Positions 10,022-18,847 of a stretch of 64,000 bases of DNA are shown here, in pieces; position 1 is the first letter of the stretch, and each line of letters starts with the position of its first letter. Origin of the DNA: Lederbergia citrea (GTDB lineage: Bacteria > Bacillota > Bacilli > Bacillales > Bacillaceae_C). Below the pieces are notes generated by a model. The model saw only the letters and a list, made by a program, of their open reading frames with translations, was not told the origin of the DNA and made no database searches. The stretch covers positions 310,001 to 374,000 of the forward strand of contig NZ_JAGYPH010000002.1 in NCBI RefSeq assembly GCF_018343525.1, read 5' to 3'. The position numbers and the translations under genes are program-made.

Positions 10022-12430
10022 ATGATTGAAATTAAGAATAAACAAATTTTAATTGATGGCAAGCCACAGTTGATTATGTGTGGGGAGATTCATTACTTTC
10101 GCCTTGACCGTGAAGATTGGCAGGATCGCATAGATAAATTAAAGCTTTCAGGCTGTAATGCAGTGGCTACGTACGTGCCTTGGGTGATTCATGAACCAGT
10201 TGAAGGGCAAATTGATTTAACAGGTGAAACGCGTCCGGAGTTGGATCTTCGGGCGTTCATCGATTTGTGCCGGGAAAATGACCTTTATTTCTTTGTTCGT
10301 CCAGGGCCATTTATTATGGCTGAAATGAAAAATGAAGGACTCCCTTACTGGGTATATGAAAAGCATCCGGAAATCATTCCGACAGGTTGGGACAAGCAGC
10401 CAGCTACAACAAAAACAGTTGATTATCTACATCCTGGATTTTTAGCAGATGTAAAAAGTTGGTATGAAGCAGTCATGGAGATCGTTGCACCTAGACTTTA
10501 TCCTGACGGCAATATCATCGCTTTCCAGTTGGATAATGAAATTGGGATGCTTTCGTGGGTCAGCAACTGCCCTGATTTAACCGATTTTGTTCTGGATGAT
10601 TTTTCAGTGTGGTTATCCAGGACATATGATGCGGAGGCATTAAGGCAGCGCTATCCATTTGAATTGAGTGATAAGCATGTTCGTAATCAGGCGGTTCGTT
10701 CACCTCATGAAACATATTCGTTGTCATTGATGAAAGACCTCGGCTATTTTATGAGGAATCGATTTGCTAGATATATAGCGGTATTGCGAGAATACGCGGA
10801 AGAGTTTGGCGCAAAGGATATTCCGTTTGTCGTCAATATCCATGGTACTGGCGGCGGCCGTGGATTTACCTTCCCGATTGGCATCAGCCAGCTGTATGAA
10901 TCCTACACTCAAGGGCCAGGCTATCTGGCCGGTTCCGATATTTACTTTGGTGATTTAACGGTAGAAACGTTCCAGGATCTATATTTGATCAACGGATTCA
11001 TGGATGCTGTCCATCTTCCAGATCAGCCACTAACGTCTGTGGAATTTAACTGCGGAGACGGGAACTTCGGCAACAACTTAAGCGGCCGCTACGATCCTTC
11101 AGCGGCTGATTTTAAAACGAGAATGTGCATCGCTCAAGGAAACCGGCTGCTCAATTATTACTTATTTGCCGGTGGCAGAAACTATCGTTTCGAAACTTCC
11201 TTAGACGACGGGAATGACCGGATTGCTTTCACGGGAGAGCATCATGGCTTTGCTGCTCCTGTTGGCCCTGAAGGGAAATTGAACTATACGTTCCCAAGAA
11301 TGGCAAGCTCGATTAAAACGATGATGGCTGTCTCAGATAAGCTGGCGGCGATGGATGAGGAGCGGGATAATATCTCCTTTGCGTTTATCCCTGATTACTA
11401 TATGACGGAGTACCGCTACCCGCAAAGTGAAAAAATGAGAACTGTATTATCGAATATAGAAGCAAACCGCGGATCAGGTTCATGGGAAAGCATGGGGCGC
11501 GCAATGTTGCTTATGGGTTACCGCTTCGGAGCGGTGGATATTCAGAACAAGCCGTTATCTGTTGAGGAAACTGAAGTGCTCGCTCTGCCTTCAGCCAAGT
11601 ATATGGCTGCGAGCATTCAAAGCAAGCTTGTTGATTACTTAGAAGCTGGTGGGAGGGTACTACTATTTGGTGAAGTTCCTCAATTTGATATGGAGGGTAA
11701 TCCTTGTACATTTTTGGCAGATGCGCTTGGTGTTTCGGTTGCTGGCGAAAAGCGGGATAGCTCAGACTACTATTTATCACTGAATGCAGTGAACTGGGCG
11801 GCGCCGCGCCCTGAAACGAGAACTCACTTTGCGCAAATATTAGAATCTGATAACGCTACGCCACTGTTGAAAGTGTACGGAACAGACGAAGTGTGTGCCG
11901 TTGATGCCGTTGTTGGAAAAGGTAGGGCGGTTGTCATAGCGGCTGCTTACCCATGTGATTTGGCTTTTTACACGTCTGTGTTTGAACAGTTGGGCGCGAG
12001 GGCAAAGCTTACGCATGATTGTGAAGAACATGGAATTTTCAGTACCTCGACCGCTAATGCAGAAGGCGAACGCTTCATCCATCTGCTAAACCTCGATGGT
12101 TTTGATAAATCATTGAAGGTGTACAGCGAGAGTGTTGCCTTATTTGGAGGGAGAGAGCTTCTACTGCAAAGCAAAGAAGGCGCTATGCTGCCAGTAGGTG
12201 TAAAATTGGATGTCGGAGAAATTGTTTATTCAACGGCTGAAATTATGCGTGTTGGAGTGGACGAAATTGAGTTTCATTTGACTCAAGTACAGGACGTTAT
12301 TGCATTCAGGACAGATAAAGAAATCGCTGAAAGTAGTGATTATGAAGTGGAATATGCTGACGGATTGACGTTGGTTCATTCTAAGAAACATTCGAAGGTA
12401 GATTCGCAGCTTGTGGTGAAATTTAACTAG
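10022..12430 (+). CDS. Glycoside hydrolase family 35 enzyme (beta-galactosidase or beta-1,2-glucan-active)
   Basis: An 802-residue cytoplasmic protein beginning with the GH35 TIM barrel (GEIHYFRL, then GCNAVATYVPWVIHEP). The acid/base glutamate is probably E173 in QLDNEIG and the nucleophile E341 in SVEFNCGDGNFG. Automated annotation would call it beta-galactosidase. GH35 also contains a glucosyltransferase that acts on beta-1,2-glucosidic links (described from Ignavibacterium), and the neighbouring GH144-like and GH94 genes make that activity a serious alternative. It is the last gene of the plus-strand run, followed by a strong terminator. Confidence 0.8.
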   Translation: MIEIKNKQILIDGKPQLIMCGEIHYFRLDREDWQDRIDKLKLSGCNAVATYVPWVIHEPVEGQIDLTGETRPELDLRAFIDLCRENDLYFFVRPGPFIMAEMKNEGLPYWVYEKHPEIIPTGWDKQPATTKTVDYLHPGFLADVKSWYEAVMEIVAPRLYPDGNIIAFQLDNEIGMLSWVSNCPDLTDFVLDDFSVWLSRTYDAEALRQRYPFELSDKHVRNQAVRSPHETYSLSLMKDLGYFMRNRFARYIAVLREYAEEFGAKDIPFVVNIHGTGGGRGFTFPIGISQLYESYTQGPGYLAGSDIYFGDLTVETFQDLYLINGFMDAVHLPDQPLTSVEFNCGDGNFGNNLSGRYDPSAADFKTRMCIAQGNRLLNYYLFAGGRNYRFETSLDDGNDRIAFTGEHHGFAAPVGPEGKLNYTFPRMASSIKTMMAVSDKLAAMDEERDNISFAFIPDYYMTEYRYPQSEKMRTVLSNIEANRGSGSWESMGRAMLLMGYRFGAVDIQNKPLSVEETEVLALPSAKYMAASIQSKLVDYLEAGGRVLLFGEVPQFDMEGNPCTFLADALGVSVAGEKRDSSDYYLSLNAVNWAAPRPETRTHFAQILESDNATPLLKVYGTDEVCAVDAVVGKGRAVVIAAAYPCDLAFYTSVFEQLGARAKLTHDCEEHGIFSTSTANAEGERFIHLLNLDGFDKSLKVYSESVALFGGRELLLQSKEGAMLPVGVKLDVGEIVYSTAEIMRVGVDEIEFHLTQVQDVIAFRTDKEIAESSDYEVEYADGLTLVHSKKHSKVDSQLVVKFN

Positions 12431-12442
12431 AAGTAATAAACT

Positions 12443-12484
12443 AAAATCCCTGATATGAAGATGTTTCTTCATATCAGGGATTTT
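12443..12484. terminator. Bidirectional Rho-independent terminator between GH35 gene and lacI
   Basis: An 18-bp perfect stem (12443-12460 and 12467-12484) with a 6-base loop, AT-rich at its base so that either strand gives a U-tract. It ends both the plus-strand operon and the convergent lacI gene. Confidence 0.9.
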
Positions 12485-12507
12485 GAGTTGTTTTACATTT
12501 CAGAAAC

Positions 12508-13476
12508 CTAATCCACTTTTCCAACAGAATCTCCTTCGAGTAATTCCACATTGACCTTCTGAATCTCATATTTCTCATTTCCAATCAACCGAATCAGCTT
12601 CTCTGCCGCTTTAGCTCCCCAGTCTTGCTTTGAGTAATGGATTGTCGATAGCCGTGGACGGACATAGTGGGCTACTTCAATATTGTCAAAGCCAATAATA
12701 TGAATATCTTTCCCAACGACATAATCAGTAGTCTCTATGTAGTTATACATGCCAATTGCCATTTCGTCGTTAAAGCAGAATACAGCGACAGGTTTTGTGT
12801 AGGTCTGGATGATCTGTTCGGCCGTACGTTCACCAGAAGCTTTATCAAAATCGCCGTGAATGACACTTAAGGAAATAGAAGGATGTGTTTCCAACAGTTT
12901 TTTTACCGCTTCTAATCGCTGATCGGAATCATACGAGCCTGCTGGTCCAGTTACGACAACAATGTTTTCATGACCTTTCCCGATCAAAAATTCCACAGCT
13001 AGTTCAGCGCCCATTTGATTATCGAGCAGTACCCTGTCAATATTCGGGTGGTCAATTTCGCGATCAAGCACAATCAGTTTATGGCCTCGATTTGCATAGC
13101 TGATTAGCTCTTCATCCGGAAAGGTAGCATCCAATACGATGGCACCATCAATAATTCCTTCCGGCAGAAATCGGTGGGATTCTTTTCCCGTACATACTAT
13201 CAAGTCATAGCCCTTATTGTTTAAAGTTTCGCGCATCCCTTGCAATAACTGGCCGAAAAAGGGGCCACTGTAATCGGTTAAAAAAGCGCCGATTATTTTT
13301 GTTTTGCGCTCCCTCAATGTTCTCGCTGCTGCGTTTGGTATGTAGTTCAGCTCCTTGGCAATGGCGAGTATTTTTGCGCTCGTTTCTTCGGTCACTTTTG
13401 GACTGCCGTTCAGTGCGTAAGAGACAGTTGATATGGAAACACCCGCTTTTTTTGCAATATCTTTAATGCTTACCAT
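12508..13476 (-). CDS. LacI-family transcriptional repressor of the glucan locus
   Basis: A 322-residue regulator. The N-terminal helix-turn-helix is at residues 4-23 (IKDIAKKAGVSISTVSYALN), followed by the hinge helix and a periplasmic-binding-protein-like sugar domain (ILAIAKELNYIPNAAARTLR, then GAFLTDYSGPFFGQLLQG). It lies between the GH35 and GH94 genes and is transcribed in the same direction as GH94. CG-centred palindromes upstream of GH94 are its likely targets, with release by an imported oligosaccharide or glucose derivative. The target and effector are inference; the family is certain. Confidence 0.93.
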   Translation of the reverse strand: MVSIKDIAKKAGVSISTVSYALNGSPKVTEETSAKILAIAKELNYIPNAAARTLRERKTKIIGAFLTDYSGPFFGQLLQGMRETLNNKGYDLIVCTGKESHRFLPEGIIDGAIVLDATFPDEELISYANRGHKLIVLDREIDHPNIDRVLLDNQMGAELAVEFLIGKGHENIVVVTGPAGSYDSDQRLEAVKKLLETHPSISLSVIHGDFDKASGERTAEQIIQTYTKPVAVFCFNDEMAIGMYNYIETTDYVVGKDIHIIGFDNIEVAHYVRPRLSTIHYSKQDWGAKAAEKLIRLIGNEKYEIQKVNVELLEGDSVGKVD

Positions 13477-13512
13477 CCCGTTCTCTCCATTCTTACAAAC
13501 CTACTTTTCTCT

Positions 13513-13541
13513 AATTTATCGCGAGTTCATGATTTTTACAA
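13513..13541 (-). promoter_or_regulatory. Possible sigma-A promoter for lacI
   Basis: On the minus strand TTGTAA (13536-13541) is followed after 17 bases by TAAATT (13513-13518), about 37 bases before the lacI start. Both hexamers match the consensus at four or five positions. Confidence 0.45.
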
Positions 13542-13557
13542 TGATTTAAAAGAAAAA

Positions 13558-13582
13558 GCGGCGGTCGATTGCCAACCGCCGC
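13558..13582 (-). terminator. Terminator downstream of the GH94 gene
   Basis: GCGGCGGT and ACCGCCGC form an 8-bp GC-rich stem with a 9-base loop; on the minus strand the U-rich run TTTTTCTTTT follows. A second, AT-rich hairpin (13596-13618, AAAATCCT / AGGATTTT) precedes it. Together they should separate GH94 transcription from lacI. Confidence 0.8.
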
Positions 13583-13694
13583 CAAAGTATGAATGAAAAT
13601 CCTTACCTTTAGGATTTTTAGCGTCCATTATTGACGTTATTGTCCGTTGCCCGCATTTATACGCGGTTCCTTGCAAACAGCCAACGCTTCATCT

Positions 13695-16600
13695 TTACAT
13701 AAAAATTTCAATTGTATTTTGCTCGGCGCTTAATCGTTTGATCCAATCCTCTTTTGCAATGCGGACGCCGCCTTCGCGGTACGAGTTATCGACTTTAGCT
13801 ACATCAAGGAGTTCCCCATTGATTTTAATCGAGCGTTCGACCCCACCAGTCAGATGATAGACAAACATAACTGGGTTGTCATCAATTTCAAACTCAAAGC
13901 GCAGACCATCAAGCGTTTGCGGTAAGACCGGGTCAATCACTAAATCACCAGCATGGAAACGGATGCCTAGTGCATTGGAGATCAACTGGTTCATATAGAT
14001 TCCAGGTCCGCTTGAATAAATGCGCCAGCCGCCTTTTACCGGCACGGAGCCAGTTCTTAGCTCATTAAAGCGCTCTTGTGCTTCGTAGCGTGTATCAAAC
14101 TTTCCATCCGAGCTGCTGAAGTACGAGTTGCTTTGACGAATTTCTGCATTCGGAACTGCATTTTGAATGCTGACCGGATTAATGATTTCAAGCCCGTTCC
14201 ACACATCCTCTGCTTTACCAAGCTTCGCCATTGCTTCTACGTAGCGAATATGGGCATGAACGTATTGCAGTCCTACTTCTCGACCGAAGTTGGCTGCCTG
14301 CTCAGCACGTTGGAAATGCGTACTTACCCCGCCTTCATAATTAGCAGGTCGGTTCATTAACCGGACACCATCTGGGCAGTAAAACTGTTCTTGAATAAGC
14401 TGATAATGTGCCTCTGCTTGAGCCGGTGTCAAAAGCTCACTAATCATACTGCGTGTCATCGGAAGCAGGCGGTATTGGATACCTGTCTTCGTATCTTCAG
14501 GGTGGAGCATTTTTTCAGGTTGACCAGGCGTTTCCATGTACACAAAGCCCGGAATTACGTTAGAAGGCGCCATATACTTATGGAAATCAGCGTTGATGCC
14601 TGCAGCCATTTCGTGAAGTTCTGCTGCTTCCTTTGGATCTTCAATTTCAAGCGCTGTTGCCAGTTGTTTAATTGATTGATAAGTCAAAGCTACCGTCCAG
14701 CTGCTAGACATATATTGTTTGAGCTGGGCATTTGCTGGTTGTAGTGTATCATCCCAGTCGCCATCGCCGTAGGAAGACAAGTACGTATCATGCAGGAAGT
14801 GCTCTTTAATATAGTTAATTTCCTTTTTCGCATGGTCGTAAATAGTCGCAGTCTCTTCAGTTAACTCAAAGCTGCCACGTATTGTATAAGGCACTTTTTC
14901 TTGTAAAATACCGAAATCCTGCGTCACATTTAAGTAGTCACTTAGAACCTTCAATGGCCAAACAATGATATCTCCATGGCTTTCACCAGCTTGAATCGTG
15001 TTATAACGGTCAAACATGAACCACTGTGGCCAGTTGCCATCATCTTCATATTGATGAGTAAATACGGTTTTTAGGATGTCTTTTACGACATGATATTTTT
15101 GTGTTGCCATAAAATACTCAACAGGTCCTTGGCAGACATCGCGAGTTCCCCATGCAGCTCCGCCATATTGCTCCAGGCCGTGCGGGACAGAGTAGTGAAC
15201 GAGCATGTTGTGCGTATACCACCATGCAAGCGTATTGAACTTCTCTACAGCTTCAGGTGTTGAATCATGCTGTGATAGCTTGAAGCCATTCATCGTTTTC
15301 TTGAAAAATTCACGGTAGCGTTCGATTTCAACTGCATCATCGCATTCGCTGAAAGGGAATTCTTTTCCGTGTAGTAAACCTTGAACAGTCATAGACCAAT
15401 CGGCAGTTTCTTTTACATCAAGAACTACAAGAGAAGCTGAGTTTGGCTCTGCATTTTCAGCAAATAATTGCTCGTCTGTCACAGTGAATTCTGCTCCTGT
15501 CATACGAAGACGGTAAGTTAGGTCAGGATAGTTGTTTTTATTAAAGGAATGTTGACCCGCTTTAAACGTAAGAGTTTCGTTCTTCTGTTCCATGACAAAT
15601 GGCGCCTGGTACTCATTACTGTCTAATGTAACTTGATTTGTGACTAAGTAACGGTAAGCCTTGCCGCTTTCCGAACGAACATGCATATGCACTTCCGTCG
15701 AATCGACTGTTGTAAAGTTTGTAATGACAAACGTTTCTGTTGCCGTTTTATAGTGCCAACGAGCATAGTTAAAGCCCATTTCAAATAGGGAAGGCATCGT
15801 TAGCAGCTGATAAGTGCCGTCAATATTTACATAAATGCGTTGCCCAGATGTTTTCATCACATTAAGAGCGTTTCTCGCATTCGTGTTAAATTTATTAAAG
15901 GACGTATTGCCAACAACGAGCTGACAGTTAAAAATTCCGTACATATAAGAAGTTGTCGTGATCACTTCTTCAATATTTTCTACATTGTTTCCGCTCATTA
16001 AAATATGGCCATGCGGGCGCTCGACCAATAGCTCTTTTTCCTTTAAGACGATATGTTCATGTGTATCTGTAAAGAAAGCGAGCAATGTCTCGCCGTCATA
16101 TTCTTCTTGATGGCGCTTAGGGAAGAGGCGGTTGATTTCTTCCACTGTCACTGATTGAGTTTGAAGCGGTTCACCAATGACAGGTGAGAGGGATACTTTA
16201 TTCACTGAAGTAAAATTAGGTTGCTCCAGTTTATTAACCTGCTCCCATGCTTCGAAAATTTCTTGTTCAAATTCCAAAGTAGAAACCGCTTCTGTATGGT
16301 TTTCTTTAAATAAACCGTAAAACACGAATTGTGCTGAACCTGAAAGTTTCACTCGCTCCGACTGTAGAGCAGTGTAGGCAAACTCATATTGGTATACTTC
16401 ATTTGCTAAATTAGCTTTCGACAAAGCTTCCGGCTTATTTGTTTCTTTATATGATTTTCCGAAGAACTGGAATCCATCTGTTGAATAGCCAACAACTTTC
16501 GATAAAGCTCCTTGCTGTAAATAAGGGAAGCCTGTTGATTGTGGCTGGTTTTGACGAGAGCAAACAATATAGCCTCTCTTATCGTCATTAAAAACTTTAT

Positions 16601-17039
16601 AGTCAACATATTGAGACATATACGCTTCATTGGAACGAACAGCGCCTTGGTCGGCAAGACCAACATCTTGACCATAAACGATGTCCACATATGCATCGGA
16701 TCCTTCTAATTTTACATCCCAAAACCAAATTTTTTGATCTGTCAATGTAAAAGTAACTTCATAGTCAACTTGTTTGTATGAACCTTTCCAACACACTTGT
16801 TCATCGGAATGATAGAACAGGCTAGAAGATTGGACGCCAAGTAAAGGAATGGCTTCAATATGATCGTTCTCATGAAAACGCAAATAGATATTATTTAAAG
16901 ACCCATCTAATGGATTCGCAAACCATTGGTTGAGCATAAGGTGGTTGTGGGTGGCTGCATGAACGTCCCCACTGTTTAAAAAGGAAAACTGAATATTTCC
17001 AGCATTAATTTTTATAATCGAGTCTGTAATGGTAGTCAT
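13695..17039 (-). CDS. GH94 1,2-beta-oligoglucan phosphorylase-like protein
   Basis: A 1,114-residue cytoplasmic protein, much longer than cellobiose phosphorylases (about 800) and matching the roughly 1,100-residue 1,2-beta-oligoglucan phosphorylase described from Listeria innocua. Long N-terminal beta-sandwich regions precede the (alpha/alpha)6 catalytic domain. The GH94 general-acid region is visible as GDGDWDD, with the likely catalytic aspartate at about residue 761. The expected reaction is phosphorolysis of sophoro-oligosaccharides to alpha-glucose-1-phosphate, which saves ATP. AGGAGAAAA precedes the ATG. The promoter is flanked by two LacI-type operators. The family is confident; specificity comes from length and context. 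Confidence 0.82.
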   Translation of the reverse strand: MTTITDSIIKINAGNIQFSFLNSGDVHAATHNHLMLNQWFANPLDGSLNNIYLRFHENDHIEAIPLLGVQSSSLFYHSDEQVCWKGSYKQVDYEVTFTLTDQKIWFWDVKLEGSDAYVDIVYGQDVGLADQGAVRSNEAYMSQYVDYKVFNDDKRGYIVCSRQNQPQSTGFPYLQQGALSKVVGYSTDGFQFFGKSYKETNKPEALSKANLANEVYQYEFAYTALQSERVKLSGSAQFVFYGLFKENHTEAVSTLEFEQEIFEAWEQVNKLEQPNFTSVNKVSLSPVIGEPLQTQSVTVEEINRLFPKRHQEEYDGETLLAFFTDTHEHIVLKEKELLVERPHGHILMSGNNVENIEEVITTTSYMYGIFNCQLVVGNTSFNKFNTNARNALNVMKTSGQRIYVNIDGTYQLLTMPSLFEMGFNYARWHYKTATETFVITNFTTVDSTEVHMHVRSESGKAYRYLVTNQVTLDSNEYQAPFVMEQKNETLTFKAGQHSFNKNNYPDLTYRLRMTGAEFTVTDEQLFAENAEPNSASLVVLDVKETADWSMTVQGLLHGKEFPFSECDDAVEIERYREFFKKTMNGFKLSQHDSTPEAVEKFNTLAWWYTHNMLVHYSVPHGLEQYGGAAWGTRDVCQGPVEYFMATQKYHVVKDILKTVFTHQYEDDGNWPQWFMFDRYNTIQAGESHGDIIVWPLKVLSDYLNVTQDFGILQEKVPYTIRGSFELTEETATIYDHAKKEINYIKEHFLHDTYLSSYGDGDWDDTLQPANAQLKQYMSSSWTVALTYQSIKQLATALEIEDPKEAAELHEMAAGINADFHKYMAPSNVIPGFVYMETPGQPEKMLHPEDTKTGIQYRLLPMTRSMISELLTPAQAEAHYQLIQEQFYCPDGVRLMNRPANYEGGVSTHFQRAEQAANFGREVGLQYVHAHIRYVEAMAKLGKAEDVWNGLEIINPVSIQNAVPNAEIRQSNSYFSSSDGKFDTRYEAQERFNELRTGSVPVKGGWRIYSSGPGIYMNQLISNALGIRFHAGDLVIDPVLPQTLDGLRFEFEIDDNPVMFVYHLTGGVERSIKINGELLDVAKVDNSYREGGVRIAKEDWIKRLSAEQNTIEIFM

Positions 17040-17072
17040 TGTTTTCTCCTTTTATCGTTATAAGAACATCCC

Positions 17073-17090
17073 AATCGAAACGTTTCGATT
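17073..17090. promoter_or_regulatory. LacI-family operator O1 (perfect palindrome)
   Basis: AATCGAAACGTTTCGATT is an 18-bp perfect palindrome with the central CG typical of LacI-family operators. It lies just downstream of the expected transcription start of the GH94 gene, where a bound repressor would block initiation or clearance. Confidence 0.82.
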
Positions 17091-17103
17091 AGATCATAAT
17101 TGA

Positions 17104-17132
17104 ATTATAATCGCTTTCAAAAGGGTAGTCAA
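17104..17132 (-). promoter_or_regulatory. Sigma-A promoter of the GH94 gene, with a cre-like overlap
   Basis: On the minus strand TTGACT (17127-17132), a 17-bp spacer and a perfect TATAAT (17104-17109). Within it, TGAAAGCGATTATA resembles a CcpA cre site with one weak position near the end, so catabolite repression is possible. The promoter lies between the two LacI-type operators. Confidence 0.8.
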
Positions 17133-17136
17133 TGAT

Positions 17137-17158
17137 AAAATCGAAACGTTTTTATTTT
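17137..17158. promoter_or_regulatory. LacI-family operator O2 (imperfect)
   Basis: AAAATCGAAACGTTTTTATT shares the ATCGAAACGTTT core of O1. Its centre is 66 bp from that of O1 and it abuts the -35 box on the upstream side. The second arm is degenerate. Confidence 0.65.
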
Positions 17159-17302
17159 AGTAATACAAACAATATCCTGGTCCTTTTTATACAGGGTTCA
17201 TTACTGACTTAAATATTTTATTCTGAGGGAAGATACTCGATAAGAGGTGATATCATATCATTCAAAGCACTTTGATTATGATAGGAGCTCGAGGAGCACA
17301 AC

Positions 17303-17339
17303 AAAAAATGGTGGAGGTACAGAACCTTCACCATTTTTT
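17303..17339. terminator. Terminator downstream of the P450 gene
   Basis: AAAAAATGGTG pairs with CACCATTTTTT and the stem extends inward through GAGGT/ACCT. It is symmetrical and probably works on both strands; the P450 gene ends 40 bases away and reads toward it. Confidence 0.85.
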
Positions 17340-17378
17340 CGATTAATCCCAATAGAAGATTGATGCTTTTATTCAGGC

Positions 17379-18581
17379 TCACTCCAAGGATAATGGAAGT
17401 TTTTTTACCCCTCTAACAATCATACCTGATCTCCATTCGAGATCTTTTTTATCAGCATTCAATTTAACATTTGGATAACGTTGGATAAAACTATTAATGG
17501 CAATCTCACCTTCTAAACGAGCAAGTGGGGCGCCGAGGCATGCGTGAATACCTTTTCCAAATGCCAAGTGTTTACTTTTTTCTCGGGTAAGGTCAAAGAC
17601 TTCTGGGTCGTTAAATTGGTCCGGATCATGGTTTGCTGAATTAAGGGCCACAATCACTAGATCACCTTTACTGATTGACTTTCCTTTAAACTCTAAATTT
17701 TCAGCTGCCCAGCGGGAGGTACTAAATTCTACTGGACCATTGTAGCGAAGTACTTCTTCAATAGCAGTATGAATGAATGCTGGTTGACTTTTTAGCAACT
17801 CCAGCTGTTCTGGATGTTCTAATAAAGCCATCATAGCATTACCAATTAAGTTTACTGTGGTTTCGTGGCCTGCAATAATTAAAAGAGTCACAACGCCGTA
17901 TAGCTCTTGCTCCGTTAGTTGATCCCCTTGTTCTTCGGCAATAATTAGTTGACTGATTAAGCTTTCTACTGGATTTTCTCGGACAATCGCGAATAGTTTT
18001 TTGAGATATTGTACAAAGTCATTCATATGTTGGTGCATATCTCGGTCAAATTCCCCGTTTGGGTCTTCGATAATTGAATTAGACCAAAGACGAAACTTGT
18101 CACGATCCTCTGTTGGAATTCCAAGTATTTCACAAATAACGATGATTGGTAAGGGGAAAGCAAACTCATTAATTAGATCCACATGTTGCTTTCCGGCCAT
18201 TTCGTCAAGCAACACATTTGTAATTTCTTGGATACGGCCTCTCATCCCAGCAATTAATTGTGGTGTAAAAGCTTTTGAAACAAGCCCACGTAAACGCTTA
18301 TGATCGGGCGGGTCGGCAAAAAGCATGTTTTGGCTAAATATATCGTCATGTTCCATCTCTTCATCATAAAGCTTTGTATAGTCTTTAATAAACCTTCGAT
18401 CTTTTAAAGCTGCAAGCGCATCCTCATATTTCGTTATTATCCATGCATATTGACCATCTGGAAGTAGTACATAGGAAACAGGATCTTCTTTTCTAAGCTT
18501 TGCATAAGCAGGATAAGGATTTTCCGTAAATCCTTTTGAAAATAAGCTAGCCTTTAATGGCTCAGTCGGATTCATTATCAT
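17379..18581 (-). CDS. Cytochrome P450, soluble class I bacterial type (CYP107-like)
   Basis: A 400-residue monooxygenase without a membrane anchor. The I-helix oxygen-activation motif AGHETT is at 237-242, the K-helix ExxR appears as EEVLR, and the heme loop HLAFGKGIHACLGAPLAR carries the axial cysteine C348. The sequence is of the CYP107/CYP109 kind common in Bacillus (BioI, CypA, YjiB relatives). No ferredoxin or reductase gene adjoins it, so redox partners must come from elsewhere. The substrate cannot be read from sequence. It stands alone between two terminators or gaps, so it is monocistronic. Confidence 0.93.
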   Translation of the reverse strand: MIMNPTEPLKASLFSKGFTENPYPAYAKLRKEDPVSYVLLPDGQYAWIITKYEDALAALKDRRFIKDYTKLYDEEMEHDDIFSQNMLFADPPDHKRLRGLVSKAFTPQLIAGMRGRIQEITNVLLDEMAGKQHVDLINEFAFPLPIIVICEILGIPTEDRDKFRLWSNSIIEDPNGEFDRDMHQHMNDFVQYLKKLFAIVRENPVESLISQLIIAEEQGDQLTEQELYGVVTLLIIAGHETTVNLIGNAMMALLEHPEQLELLKSQPAFIHTAIEEVLRYNGPVEFSTSRWAAENLEFKGKSISKGDLVIVALNSANHDPDQFNDPEVFDLTREKSKHLAFGKGIHACLGAPLARLEGEIAINSFIQRYPNVKLNADKKDLEWRSGMIVRGVKKLPLSLE

Positions 18582-18847
18582 TTTCCCCTTTCGAAAAGAC
18601 GCTCATATAGTATGTTTATATCCTATTAACCTTGCAGATTCATTGTTGACTTCATATCCATGCGAATTAATAATCTCTTTATTATCATATAATTATATAT
18701 ATTCTTCCTTAATGAATGAAAAGCCTTTATCAATATAGGTTTTTTTATGAAAAAGGAGCTCGAATTGCAGCTTTTTCAGAATCGGTTTTTCTACAAAACT
18801 TGTGAAAAATTCATAACATAAATTAATACTTGAAAAGGGGAAAATAC

